In this document: piece after piece, positions 32,863 to 45,381 of the stretch | Layout: each line of letters starts with the position of its first letter | Position numbering within the stretch: the stretch's first letter is position 1 | Origin: Paraphaeosphaeria minitans | Taxonomy: Eukaryota; Ascomycota; Dothideomycetes; Pleosporales; Didymosphaeriaceae | Direction of reading: 5' to 3' | Assembly (NCBI GenBank): GCA_015832175.1 | Contig: WJXW01000010.1 | Location: 620,001 to 684,000 of the forward strand | Length of the DNA: 64,000 nt | Program-made: the position numbers and the translations under genes | The notes under the pieces: generated by a model | Seen by the model: the letters and a program-made list of their open reading frames with translations, nothing else | Told to the model about the DNA's origin: nothing | The model's database searches: none

Positions 32863-35086
32863 AGTAAGCATATTCATAACTCTAAAAAACACGTCGCACA
32901 ATTAAACCAGCGACAACTAAACGTAAACATATTACACAATTAAACTAGTAATAACTAAACGCAGACACGTCGCACGACTAAGAAAGATAACAACAATATG
33001 GCCTTAAGACTAGGAGACTTCCTAGAGGAACTATAACCTAAAGACGTTACGCAATAATTAATACTGCCTCCTTAGTAGAAAGACAAAGCTAAAGCAATAT
33101 AGCTTTAATAAGTAGAGGAAGTAATAAACATTAAGGCTATCACCTTAAGAGGAGAGATTACACAAAAGTACTAGGTAGATAGAGTAGATCTACACAGTTA
33201 CCTACCCCCTTCTCTAAAATAGCTAAACACTTATATAGTGTACATAATCGCGCAATATCGCATAAGCAGCTTTAAAGGTAAAGAGGTAATTTTTTTTTTA
33301 CTAAAGATTTTAATAACTAGAAGGAGAGAACCTTTAATAAGATTAGTTATACAGTAAGAAGAGAGCTTATTGCTTTTCTTATAAAAGAAGGCTTTGTCGC
33401 TACTAATTCTATAATAAAGGACACCTATGTAAAGAAACTCTTTAAACTATTATAGCTTAACTATAAGCTACAGACTCTTTGTACAATAACACTATAACCG
33501 CAACCTAAACCGCTTTGCATAATCCTAATAATACAACCTACACTATCTATAGGTAATGTATATACATATAAAGCACAGCTAGGGCCTATCCCTATATATG
33601 CGAGGACAGAGACACTATATGTAGAGCCACACTAGTGGCAGCAGCCTAAAATCTAGACTGCTTTTACCCAACAAACTACATTGTATAAAGAGGCTAGACA
33701 CTCCTAGTCTCCTTAATAACTAGGAGATTATGCGTATATCTAGCTAGATAAGATTATTCTCTTTTAAAAGGCTTAGAGTAAAGAGAATAACTACACTAGT
33801 AGGCTATATAATATCCTAGCAGACAAGGCAAAAGTCTTTAGAAAACTATACTATAGGCTAGGCATACTATAGGACTAGTATATAAACATTTTTTTAGGAA
33901 TCCTTTCTAATTATGCAAGTACCTACTACCTATATAATATTAGACTAGGACTTCTATAGGATAAATTATACAATAGACTAAATAGGCACTTTAACACTAG
34001 TGTTAATTACAATTAGTACTAGACAGACTAGACTACTCTTACTTTTAAACGCTATAAAAGGGATAATCTAGCTGCTACATCGCATAAGGCCCTAGAAGCA
34101 ATAATTAATAAGCTCACCTTAGCTTAAAAGGCTCTTAGACAAGGCTTTAGTAGTAAATTATAACTACACACCACTATTATATAAGTATGCCGCAGCTATC
34201 CTAACCTTAAATAAGCTATGTTTAACCCTAAAAATATAGTAGAAGGCTTACTTAGCAACTTTTGTGCGTTACTCTAAGTTACTAAAAACAGAAAGAAGTC
34301 ACAGTTCCTCTAAGATAGTAAAAAGGTGTACTACACTAATTAATAATACAACAATCCTAATCGTATAAGAGGATCTAGCCCCTCTAGAGGTAGATTAACC
34401 TTTAGACTAAAAAGAAAGGGCAACTTTAGGAGTTTAAGCTCTCGCATAAAGTAGAAATGCTTTATATACTATAAAGAAGAATGCTAGTCTACTAACTATC
34501 TACTAAAGGATACCTAGTGAGCTAGAAGGTAATACATGTTGTTATACGCTAACTTCTATAAACATGAACCCTCTACTATAGATATATAAGTATATATCCT
34601 TAACTTTAAAGGAGAGCTAGAGGAAGAAGACTATCGCACAAAAGAAAAGGAAGATAAATAAGACTAATAGAGTAATAAAGAAGAAGCACAGAAGGCTATT
34701 TTATACCTTACTTCTACTATATACTTTTATCGCATAACTAAGAGCGATCCTTCTATACCTACTTACTAAGACCTAGCGCTAAGCATTATATTACTTAACA
34801 CCCCACCTTCTGTTTGCGCATAGGACATATGCCTAGAAAGAGCCTTATCACGTAATGCGACTCTACTACCGTGCGAAAGGGTAGGGTAAGAACTAAGTAG
34901 GTTAGCTGTTACTACCTGTTTGCATAAGAGTAGGTGTAAATAGGACCTCTACTACATAGCGACACTGCACTTACCTTATAACCTATTCTAATGGGGGAAG
35001 GCTAACTGTATAGATAGAGAAGGATAGGAAAGGGAAGGGAAAACGTACGATAGACATAAGCTATTACACAAAAGAAAAGTTGCTAG

Positions 35087-35398
35087 TGTCTATACAGTTT
35101 ATCGTACAAATAGCACTAAGTAAAATAGGGGCCTACCTACCTATAGGGACCCGCACAAGGACCCACTACTTAGGTTAGCGCTAAGAGGCAGAGACTTTAT
35201 AAGGCCTTGCCTACCTATAAGGACCTATATAAGGACCCCCTGCTTAGGTCAGCGCTAAGAGGCAGAGACTTTATAAAGCCCTTAGTGCCCCTTTGTACGA
35301 TAGACTAGACGTAATTAATTGAACCTACTTCTCACCCTTTGCACGATAGTATACTATCAACCCTCAAATGCTTGATTGCAGATTGAGCCAAACCAACA
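35087..35398. repeat. 3' LTR
   Basis: 312 bp, TGTCTA...AACA. Here the first part (next to the interior) carries the transitions, and the outer part is clean. Confidence 0.92.
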
Positions 35399-35531
35399 GT
35401 TGAGCTATATCGCACCTTGCACCCAATTATACAAGCTGTACGTTCTTTTTGACCCGCTTTTACGATCTATTCTGCTTCCTGATCAGATCGTTTATCATTA
35501 GCTCAACCGGCATTAGAAAATCTCTACGGTA

Positions 35532-36157
35532 ACTTGATTCAGTTGCGGTCCCCTTCATTAGGACGCCTGATCGCTTGGTCGCGGGGGTAGGTAGGTACCT
35601 AGGTAGGTATACCTAGCTGGCGGGAACGCCTTCGTACACAGCTTCAGGCCTGTACCCATGGCCATCGATAGCATCGCAAACGGTGCCGGCAAGGAGTCCC
35701 AGAAAGTTTGCCCCAACGAGCTGAGGTGGCTACCTAGATCCGTTGGCGTCGGCGTTGAGTCCGGTGTCGTCTCCCACCGATGTCGCCTCCAACCGACGTC
35801 GACGAAGAGGTGTCGTTTATCAATCGATTCAAATCTCTCAACCAATACGATTCTGGTCCAAAGATATGAAGCGCTATTCATCCTACGTTTTCACTAGGTA
35901 GGGTTTCAGCAAATGTTCCGCCGTGCGGTCACTACTGCCGAGTTTGGTGCGGGCATATGTTAGGTACCTAGTCTCATGGTGGTTGGATCATGACCTTACC
36001 CCGCGACGGCAGATCAGTAGGGCTCCGGAAAGGGTACTCGCCTCGGGCGGTGGATCTCTCTGGCCATGTTTAAGCATCCTAGTGGCATTCTTTCATTGGA
36101 AATAGTATTCCAGGGAAGACTAAGCCTGCAGATTTCCTGCCTCTTCACATTGTCAAC
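35532..36157. other. Intergenic, nothing recognised
   Basis: Between the transposon and the VAO-like pseudogene; includes a GTAGGTAGGTACCTAGGTAG palindromic run at about 35585-35610. No gene supported. Confidence 0.4.
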
Positions 36158-37993
<1,836 letters not shown>

Positions 37994-38839
37994 TACGATA
38001 TGGGGATCAGGGAAACGCTGGGAGACCGTTGCGCCATAACATCGTGACTCTCGCAACCCGTGTATTGCCACGGCCGGCAGAAACGAATTCGACAATGACA
38101 TATTCCGCAAATATGAACGTGAACAAGTTCCGAATATCATGTGAAGGCTCCACGAGAGACTTGCTCGATGTTTTGTGCCGACTGCAAACATTGTGAGATA
38201 ACGGCCCCCACATCAAACATGGGATGTGCTTGACAGCAGAGCAGTCACAACTTTAGGAACTCCTCAGTGCAGACATGAGTCTTTCCCTAGACAGTTTCGA
38301 CCCTCTTAGCTCGCTACCGCGTTTTCTCTACCGCATACATATTCCTCATACCCACGCTTCTGCATGTAGTTTGCATAACTAGCCCAGTCACAGTAGCGCT
38401 CGGTGCCCTTCTGCGAAACATAGGTACGGTAATGTAGGTCCCTACCGAAACTATCTCGGCCGAAGAATCCCAGAATCCACGTGCTGATTTTGCATCTGGA
38501 CATCAGGTTCTCGGGCCGTCATCGTCTTTCCAAGACTGAACCATCGCTGTAGGCCATGTCGTCCGAGGTCTTTCCGCCCCGCTACTCCAGCTTCTACAAC
38601 CAATGGGGGTAAACGTCGGCATTTTCGACCCTCGCTCGTGCCCACAAACGGAGTTCTCCTCCAGCTTCTCCACACTTGGCACCTTGGCGCCATCGTTATT
38701 CCACTGCCGTCACGACCATCGGCTTGTTTCTCAAGGTCTTTTGGCGGCCGAGAGAACTGCCGATGGCAGGTCGATGCAGTGACGATGCTATTGGGGAAGA
38801 TGTGGGGAGTTGACAGTTGGATGTGAATCGACCGAAGAC
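37994..38839. other. Intergenic, nothing recognised
   Basis: No supported gene between the VAO-like pseudogene and the GH3 gene; the right part is presumably the GH3 promoter. Confidence 0.45.
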
Positions 38840-38847
38840 TATAAAAG
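38840..38847 (+). promoter_or_regulatory. TATA box of the GH3 gene
   Basis: TATAAAAG, 73 bp before the chosen ATG at 38913. Its position supports that start over an in-frame upstream ATG at 38817. Confidence 0.5.
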
Positions 38848-38912
38848 GTGGAAAGGTTGTGAGGATAGCATTAGATGGGCTCTCCAAGCATCGTCACTTT
38901 CCCGCAACGAGT

Positions 38913-40829
38913 ATGGGAAATTTTCTAAGATGGCGCGGAAAGGTTCTACTTTCGCTGCTTTTTACCACTATCTTCACTGCTCAGGTTTCGACAAGACCAG
39001 AGCCTTTAATTAAAGTCCCTGCACACCTGTTGATGGTACGGTCCGAAAACGAAACTCTTCCGTACCGTGATGCATCATTATGTATCGAAGATCGAGTGGA
39101 AGATCTCCTCAGAAGAATGACGGTACCAGAGAAGGCCGGACAGCTTTTTCATCTCCAGATGCAAATGGGTCCAAACGGTACTCTGGATCCCGGAAACGCC
39201 ACAGCACGCCGCAACAGTAGTGACAATATGATCGGCGAGAAGCTCATGACCCACTTTAATCTCGTTGGGAACGTTGTCGATGTTCGGCTGACGGCGGAGT
39301 GGTACAACCGCGTCCAGGAGCGAGCGCTACAAACCAGGCTTGGGATACCGATCACACTGAGCTCTGACCCAAGACATGCCTTTACAGAAAACATCGGAAC
39401 AGGCTTCGCGGCGAATCAGTTCTCTCAGTGGCCGGAAAGTTTGGGCCTTGCTGCTTTGCGAGATGCGGAGCTAGTGCAAAAGTTCGCTGAGATCGCACGC
39501 GAAGAATACATGGCGATAGGTATCCGGACTGCGTTGCATCCGCAGATCGATCTTGTGACTGAGCCTCGATGGGCCCGCATTGGAAACACTATGGGCGAGG
39601 ACGCAAATCTGACAGCGGAACTTGTCGTCGCTTATCTTAAAGGATTCCAAGGCAAAGAGTTTGGTATTCACTCGGTTTCGACGATCACCAAACATTTCCC
39701 TGGCGGTGGACCCATGGAGGATGGAGAGGATAGCCACTTCACCTATGGAAAGAACCAGACGTATCCTGGCAACAACCTTGAATACCATCTTATCCCGTTC
39801 AAAGCGGCTATCGCGGCAGGTGCCCGTCAAATGATGCCTTACTACTCACGACCGATCGGTACCGAGTACGATGAGGTCGGTTTTTCTTTCAACAAGGGAA
39901 TCATCACCGACCTTCTTCGCGGTAAATTAGGCTTTGAGGGCATTGTATGCAGCGACTGGGGACTTATCACAGACACTGTGATCGCAGGACAAGACATGCC
40001 TGCCCGTGCTTGGGGCGTTGAGTATCTGACCGAGCTTCAGCGCGCAGCCATGATACTCAATGCAGGTGTTGATCAATTCGGAGGCGAGCAACGACCTGAA
40101 CTAATCATCGAGCTGGTGGAAACCGGTGTCATCCCCGACGAGCGACTGGACGTATCAGTGCGCCGCCTCCTTCGCGAAAAGTTCACCCTCGGTCTCTTTG
40201 ACAACCCCTTCGTCGACGTCGAAGCTGCAGTCCAGGTTGTCGGCAACCCCTACTTCCGCCGTATTGGGAACGAAACTCAGCGAAAGGCATACACGCTCCT
40301 TACCAACACCGACGACGTACTCCCTCTCAAGCATGACAGCAACATCAAGATCTATGCTGAGGGCATCGACGCAGAGTACCTCGAAGCCCGCAACCTCACC
40401 CTCGCTTACACACCCGAGGAAGCCGACCTCGCCCTCATCCGCCTCCAAGCACCCTATGAGCCCCGCCCCGGCGGCTTCGAGAAAAACTACCACGCCGGCT
40501 CGCTCGAGTACAACGCCACCGAAAAAGCAAGACAAGCAGCTATCTACGCCGCCGTGCCCACAATTGTCGACATCTACCTTGACCGGCCAGCTGCTATTCC
40601 CGAGATCGCAGAGTCGGCGAAGGCTCTGCTGGCGAACTTCGGAGCGGGCCCTGATGCGTTCCTCGATGTCGTGTTTGGTGTCGACAGAGCGCAACCCATG
40701 GGCAAGTTGCCTTTTGATTTGCCGCGGAGTATGGCGGCTGTGGAGGCGAGCCTGGAAGATGTGCCATTTGACACTGAAAATCCTTTGTTTAATTTTGGGC
40801 ATGGGCTGAGGTATGCGGATGCATGCTAA
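38913..40829 (+). CDS. Secreted glycoside hydrolase family 3 (beta-glucosidase-like)
   Basis: Single exon, 638 aa. The N-terminus MGNFLRWRGKVLLSLLFTTI followed by FTAQVS fits a signal peptide. The GH3 N-terminal barrel shows DRVEDLLRRMTVPEKAGQLF, SSDPRHAF, PEPRWAR-type EPRWARIGNTMGED, TKHFPGGGPMEDG (substrate-binding KH, about residue 260) and GFEGIVCSDWG with the nucleophile Asp at about 346. The C-terminal alpha/beta domain follows with LLTNTDDVLPLK, ADLALIRLQAPYEPR and GKLPFDLPRS, ending FNFGHGLRYADAC. No fibronectin-III tail is present, which is shorter than typical Aspergillus beta-glucosidases. It would release terminal glucose or xylose from plant oligosaccharides; exact specificity unknown. 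Confidence 0.93.
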   Translation: MGNFLRWRGKVLLSLLFTTIFTAQVSTRPEPLIKVPAHLLMVRSENETLPYRDASLCIEDRVEDLLRRMTVPEKAGQLFHLQMQMGPNGTLDPGNATARRNSSDNMIGEKLMTHFNLVGNVVDVRLTAEWYNRVQERALQTRLGIPITLSSDPRHAFTENIGTGFAANQFSQWPESLGLAALRDAELVQKFAEIAREEYMAIGIRTALHPQIDLVTEPRWARIGNTMGEDANLTAELVVAYLKGFQGKEFGIHSVSTITKHFPGGGPMEDGEDSHFTYGKNQTYPGNNLEYHLIPFKAAIAAGARQMMPYYSRPIGTEYDEVGFSFNKGIITDLLRGKLGFEGIVCSDWGLITDTVIAGQDMPARAWGVEYLTELQRAAMILNAGVDQFGGEQRPELIIELVETGVIPDERLDVSVRRLLREKFTLGLFDNPFVDVEAAVQVVGNPYFRRIGNETQRKAYTLLTNTDDVLPLKHDSNIKIYAEGIDAEYLEARNLTLAYTPEEADLALIRLQAPYEPRPGGFEKNYHAGSLEYNATEKARQAAIYAAVPTIVDIYLDRPAAIPEIAESAKALLANFGAGPDAFLDVVFGVDRAQPMGKLPFDLPRSMAAVEASLEDVPFDTENPLFNFGHGLRYADAC

Positions 40830-41147
40830 GCATAGCTGCTAATATAGTGGAATAATACATATACCTACGAATGAAGATTAAATTTTGCACCTATGAGTCG
40901 TATCATATTTCTCACTCACATCGCATAACACTGTTACTATATTCAATAATTTATATACTCCCGTAACAAGCATTTGTGAGATTTAGATGTACTTTAGATG
41001 TTTACCAGTGAATTTTGCAATGGAGCGTTTGCTGGAGAGGTATTTTTATAATGTTACTCTTCCTGCCTCGCTGTCCACTCGCACATTTATTAATCCAAGG
41101 AAATGAAACTTTGAAAACGGAATAAAGAATCCACATCAGTCTCTAAC
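40830..41147. other. Intergenic, AT-rich
   Basis: AT-rich 3' region after GH3; no gene. Confidence 0.5.
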
Positions 41148-41402
41148 ATGGAAGAGCCAGATCGTGGACAGATATCCAGTCAAGACAATGGATTTGTTGC
41201 TTTTGCGAAATTGCTATCCCTAAAGGGCAAGCGGGTTGTGAGAAACCCTGACTACGATTTTCATCCTTGTACTCATCCATTCTGTACCTGCTATGAGGTG
41301 GAATGGGTCTGCTGCAATCCTCATAACATTCCAATACTGAAGGCAGCGACACATGTTGGGTATGCGCTCACAAATGCCACAGTTGCTACGATGAGGAAGT
41401 AG
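41148..41402 (+). CDS. Possible small Cys-rich protein, perhaps frameshifted
   Basis: The ATG at 41148 gives 84 aa with a cysteine-rich middle (HPCTHPFCTCYEVEWVCCNP). In the next frame from about 41335 the DNA reads GSDTCWVCAHKCHSCYDEEV and AALRVAGHYTSLLRALL up to a stop at about 41502, which looks like the natural continuation of a zinc-binding protein (CxxCxHxCxxC). No intron with fitting phase joins them, so this is either a frameshifted gene or chance. Confidence 0.35.
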   Translation: MEEPDRGQISSQDNGFVAFAKLLSLKGKRVVRNPDYDFHPCTHPFCTCYEVEWVCCNPHNIPILKAATHVGYALTNATVATMRK

Positions 41403-41424
41403 CAGCTTTGCGGGTTGCAGGGCA

Positions 41425-41976
41425 CTACACGAGTTTATTGAGAGCCTTGCTGGGGTATGTAGATTTGGGCAGACTCTTGAATCCCATTACTAGTACAGTA
41501 TAGAGTCCTGAGCTCCATCCTATATTCCAAGTGATCAGCTCACTCTGCATCCCCGTTCCTAACTCGCAAAGATCGACCACTCTGAAATTCGGGTGTTCGC
41601 TTGTGACTTCCCTCAGTACTAGGGGATAAGAACTATGTGGAATGCATATATTATCGTAGAACTTAGTATGTGTGGATAGAATGTATTGCAGCCCATTGCA
41701 TGGAGTGAAGATAATATGATCAACATTTCCCTCTAGTCTCGTTATAATATCACGCAATCTGCGCAAGTTGCTCTTATCAGTCCTCATTGGAGCTGACTCA
41801 CATATTTGGTCAGTCCACATATATCGGATAACAGCTGTGGACAATAGTTGCAGTAAAGCCATGAACAAAAGCTTAGAGATTGTTAAGCGCCTTGGTCCAA
41901 CCAGCTGCAAGTGCACGGTCTTTTTCCCATTGCCCCAAACACAAGATTTTGCGGTATATACTGGCGAATGATCCAA
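41425..41976 (-). CDS. Hypothetical protein, unrecognised
   Basis: Uninterrupted 183-codon frame with ordinary amino-acid content (for example RRLRDIITRLEGNVDHIIFT and RVVDLCELGTGMQSELITW). A second frame overlapping its start (to 42140) could be a 5' exon, but no clear splice was found. No domain recognised. It overlaps the possible tail of the Cys-rich candidate on the other strand, so at most one of them is likely real. Confidence 0.3.
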   Translation of the reverse strand: MDHSPVYTAKSCVWGNGKKTVHLQLVGPRRLTISKLLFMALLQLLSTAVIRYMWTDQICESAPMRTDKSNLRRLRDIITRLEGNVDHIIFTPCNGLQYILSTHTKFYDNICIPHSSYPLVLREVTSEHPNFRVVDLCELGTGMQSELITWNIGWSSGLYTVLVMGFKSLPKSTYPSKALNKLV

Positions 41977-43057
41977 TCTACGAACATAAGGTCAAAGCCT
42001 TCGACTCTAATCTTACAGTCGCGATCGTATCCCGGGTTCGAGTTGATCTGCGATGACTGAATCCCAAGAGTCCAAAGTTCCGGGTTGTTGGCACACACGG
42101 ATACTTTAAAGGTCATTTCATGGCTAAAACAAAAGCGCAAGAGACTTAGGCAATCGGGTATATGTTTGAAGACCTCAGACCCCTAGGCAGGACATCGTAA
42201 GGTGAATTTATTACACAGCCTGACTCGTACTCCGTCGCTCCATGTAACACTGTAACAGCAAGGACCGCACAAGGTGTCATGTGCAGATAGAATTGAGAGC
42301 CAGATTACCTCCAGCTGTACTCAGATTCAGTCAGATAATTACTTCTATGGAACGACCTATGTTGGTTCTTGTGAGAGGCGAGCTCGCGCGCCACGTTGTG
42401 ATTCCGTATGGAAAAAGCGACAACGTGAGTACCGCAGAATATGGACCTAGGGAAATCGGATCAGAGATATACGTTGTCATAGCATGCTTGGCGGTTAATA
42501 GCTGCTGGGTAATTCGATGGAACGCGTTTGTCGGCATGTTGGCAAGCGAACCATCGTGCTGAAATCCCCACACTTTCATACCGTACTACTGGGATGGAAC
42601 ATCAACCCTTTATCGGACAAACTCTCGAATTCCAGTCGGATTCCATACCCTTTCAAAGCGGGTCTTTGCTCTTTGAAATAGGCTCCTGTGTTTCATAAGC
42701 TCGACGTTAATATTGATTTCGCTATAAGGCATTGGTCGTAGTCAGTGACCACGTCGATCGGAGCGGTTGGGTCCTTCACAGTACGACACACGTAGCTATA
42801 TACGGGCCTAAATGATGCATCCAGAGCTTACTGGGTGCATTTAGATCCCGTGATGAAATAGCCACGAATACCTGGGCGTAGCTAGACACTGTCAAGTTCC
42901 TCGCCTGAGAATGAGCTAAGTGATACCACGACTACGCATTCGCCTTGCCAATACGAACGATATTAAAGCAGCAGTGAGCGACGAACAGAGCTAAGGTGAG
43001 CACATATATGGGCTATCCAGCTAATCTTCCTCCTCGTCTCCGTGTCAAGCGCTTCTT
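41977..43057. other. Intergenic, nothing firm
   Basis: A 93-codon frame at 42281-42562 on the plus strand shows no domain. Otherwise no signals. Confidence 0.4.
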
Positions 43058-43378
43058 ATGACTACACTGTCCACCTGTTTAGGAGACCCAAACCAAATGT
43101 GCCACGACATCTTTGACACATATGCCTGCGGCCACCAAGTCCTCGTTGCCAACGCATACTTTTGCGAAGATATGCGCACTTTTCTGTATCAAATCGAGAA
43201 AAATCCATACGACGATCGTAACCTCTATGATCCATCCAGGATGAGATGCTCCACCGGCCATGAACCATTAGCAAGAACTCGAAAAAAGGACTGCTGGACG
43301 TGCGAGTGGTATAAGAGACAACCATATGTACAGCAGATGCTGCAGCAAGGATGGACGTTCAAGGGCGTGAACTCTTGA
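43058..43378 (+). CDS. Small Cys/His-rich hypothetical protein
   Basis: 106 aa, single exon. The inner start MCHDIFDTYACGHQV (ATG 43097) is an alternative. Cysteines and histidines are spaced as in the small 'MCH...CGH' fungal proteins: CHDIF-YACGH, YFCEDM, RCSTGHEP and CWTCEWYKRQ, which could bind zinc. The N-terminus has no signal peptide, so it is probably cytosolic or nuclear. I know of no assigned function for such proteins. Confidence 0.6.
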   Translation: MTTLSTCLGDPNQMCHDIFDTYACGHQVLVANAYFCEDMRTFLYQIEKNPYDDRNLYDPSRMRCSTGHEPLARTRKKDCWTCEWYKRQPYVQQMLQQGWTFKGVNS

Positions 43379-44139
43379 TTTGGCAGTTGATAAAGTATAC
43401 GAGTTCAACAGTTGCTAATACCAATTCTCTGGCTCTGCAGATGTGCAGGGACTGTTTTTTAGGGCTTGCTCTCGGCTTTCGGTTATGGAGTCTTTATCTT
43501 CAATCTCACAGTTCATAACTCACGCGCATCTAAGACGCTGTCTTCACCAAGTACTCAACAATTGAATCGCTTTCATGTGTTCAGCGAAACTTCCACTGTG
43601 CCCAATAATCTATTCTAGGAACACGACTATTTCAGCTGGGGAAAGTCCACCGCACAAGATGCGTCCACGCCTGTCATCCACAACCTAGCTGCCGCGATAC
43701 TTGGCGGAGTCCCAAGTTCAACTACTGCAAGATCCATGACAATGTATGGGATGTCTTTACGCGCATACAAGAACGCTTCGAAGCAACGGGCCCAGAGTGG
43801 TCTCAACGATCCAGTGTCGACCATAGGCATCCGCCTTTCATCGTTGGACTCGCGTTTGCTTTTGCCCCAAGCAAAGCCGACCCTAGCCATGATAACGAGC
43901 CTAGCATGGCACTACTGCTTGACTTGGGCGCATTTGCATTCACGTATTTCTTTGAGGGGCCATTTGATGTATCTTGACTCAAGCATGCTAAGGCTGCCGG
44001 CAAGCCAACCGCAAAAACGACATGATGCGATGACTGAGCTGGCGAATTTCTTAGTGTGAGTGCAATACGGCTAAGTATCATTGTACAATTATATTGCGCA
44101 ATCGACGGTCGAAGAGTGCATCTTTACAGGCCGCTGCAG
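43379..44139. other. Intergenic, nothing recognised
   Basis: Short overlapping frames on both strands at 43627-44081 with no domain. Confidence 0.4.
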
Positions 44140-45381
44140 TCACAACTTACTCACAAACCCATCGCGATTTATTTTTGCCAGATATTCTTTGCCAATCTCG
44201 TCCACACTTGTTACGCCCGCGAGTCCCATACACAGTCGGAACTCATCATTAAAAAGCTTCAAACATAGCTCGACACCCTCTTGGCCTTTATATGCCAGAC
44301 CCCATAGCACCGGGCGCCCTATCCAGACGAAATCCGCTCCAAGGGCCAGTGCCTTGAAAACATCCGTGCCGTGACGAATTCCACCATCGACGTGCACTGG
44401 CATCTTACGATTCATTGATTTTACAGCGTCGACAACTTCCGGAAGCGCATCGATTGTAGCCAACGCCCCGTTTAGCTGCCTGCCTCCGTGGTTCGACACA
44501 ATGACACCGTCGACACCGTGGTGGCACGCAAGAATCGCATCTTCACCGGTAGCGATACCTTTCACCCATACTTCCATTTCCGGGTGGCACTGCTGCTTCA
44601 GCCAGTCGATATCTCGCTCCCAGTTGAGTGTCGGGTTCGGAGCGTGCGAATGGAAGGTTATACGTCCAGTCGGAGAAACCCACTGCGAGCCATCATGATA
44701 CCCCGCCCGGCTGACCTCCTGCTCTTGCATCCGCTTGCGCGCCTCGTTCGCCTCGGGTTCCTTCTCGTCAGACGTGACGCTATGATTTTCTCCCACGCGA
44801 TCAAAATTCGCAGACTTCAAGTGGCGCGGGAGCTTGAACTGGTTCTTGATCTCGAGATTCCTACGCCCGAGCATGGGTGTGTCGACCGTCAAAGCCACAG
44901 CTTTGTACCCAGCCTTCTTCGCCCGCGCGATCAAATCCTTGCTCTCCTCTCGATCCTCAAAAAGATACAATTGCAAGAGCCCAGGATGCTCCTTCCCCAG
45001 CGCATCCTTGACATCTTCCAAGCTCGTCGTGCTGAAACTGCTCAGTCCCATTACAATGCCCGCTTTCTTGCAAGCGCGCGCAGTCGCGAGCTCTCCATCC
45101 TGGTGCGCGAGCCGCTGCATAGCTGTTGGCGCAACGCCCATGGGGATGGTATTCTTGAACCTGAAGATGTCGACGCTGGTATCGATCTTGGATACATCTC
45201 GCAAGACGCGTGGTCGGATGCGGTATTTCTGGTACGCAGACTTGTTTTCGGCGAGTGTAGTGCCGGAGTCCGCGCCTTCGTTGTAGTAGTCGCGTGTTTG
45301 CTTGTCCATGCGATCCGCGGCGATCTTTTCTAGCTGGTCAATGGTGAGGCATTCTAGGTCGTGGGTTGGGTTGCTGGTCAT
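44140..45381 (-). CDS. FMN-dependent 2-hydroxyacid dehydrogenase/oxidase
   Basis: Single exon, 413 aa. It starts CLTIDQLEKIAADRMDKQTR and DYYNEGADSGTTLAENKSAY, as in glycolate/lactate oxidases. The FMN barrel shows PMGVAPTAMQRLAHQDGE, GIVMGLSSFSTTSLEDV, LLQLYLFEDRE, ALTVDTPMLGRRNLEIKN, WVKGIATGEDA, IVSNHGGRQLNG with the active-site His at about 297 and the substrate Arg, and VHVDGGIRHGTDVFKALALG. There is no cytochrome b5 domain, unlike yeast flavocytochrome b2, and the C-terminal SKL tripeptide (FVSKL) is a peroxisomal targeting signal type 1. It likely oxidises a small 2-hydroxyacid in peroxisomes, with H2O2 as product if an oxidase. Confidence 0.95.
   Translation of the reverse strand: MTSNPTHDLECLTIDQLEKIAADRMDKQTRDYYNEGADSGTTLAENKSAYQKYRIRPRVLRDVSKIDTSVDIFRFKNTIPMGVAPTAMQRLAHQDGELATARACKKAGIVMGLSSFSTTSLEDVKDALGKEHPGLLQLYLFEDREESKDLIARAKKAGYKAVALTVDTPMLGRRNLEIKNQFKLPRHLKSANFDRVGENHSVTSDEKEPEANEARKRMQEQEVSRAGYHDGSQWVSPTGRITFHSHAPNPTLNWERDIDWLKQQCHPEMEVWVKGIATGEDAILACHHGVDGVIVSNHGGRQLNGALATIDALPEVVDAVKSMNRKMPVHVDGGIRHGTDVFKALALGADFVWIGRPVLWGLAYKGQEGVELCLKLFNDEFRLCMGLAGVTSVDEIGKEYLAKINRDGFVSKL

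Larger units (their letters stand above)
32234..35398 (+). mobile_element. Non-autonomous LTR retrotransposon with gag relic, RIP-mutated
   Basis: 3165 bp with 312-bp LTRs starting TGTC and ending AACA, flanked by a perfect 5-bp target duplication GTTGA (32229-32233 and 35399-35403). The 2.54-kb interior is AT-rich and full of stops. A degraded CCHC zinc-knuckle region is readable at about 34459-34500 (CFIYYKEEC, stop, STN, where fungal Copia-like Gag has CxxCxxxxCWSTxH). No reverse transcriptase or integrase is seen and there is too little space for them, so it is probably a gag-only element. Strand is taken from the knuckle. Confidence 0.88.
32207..35529. mobile_element. Tc1/mariner-type MITE (about 153 bp) split by an LTR retrotransposon
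   Basis: A 27-bp terminal inverted repeat begins CCGTAGAG at 32207-32233 and ends CTCTACGG at 35503-35529, with one mismatch, both reaching CTAATGCCGGTTGA inside. TA dinucleotides flank both ends (32205-32206 and 35530-35531), as for Tc1/mariner target duplications. Without the inserted retrotransposon and its 5-bp duplication the element is about 153 bp and non-coding, i.e. a Stowaway-like MITE. Confidence 0.85.

Noticed and set aside
40126..40809. Long frames on both strands inside the GH3 gene
   Set aside because: Shadows of the GH3 reading frame, caused by its GC-rich codon pattern.
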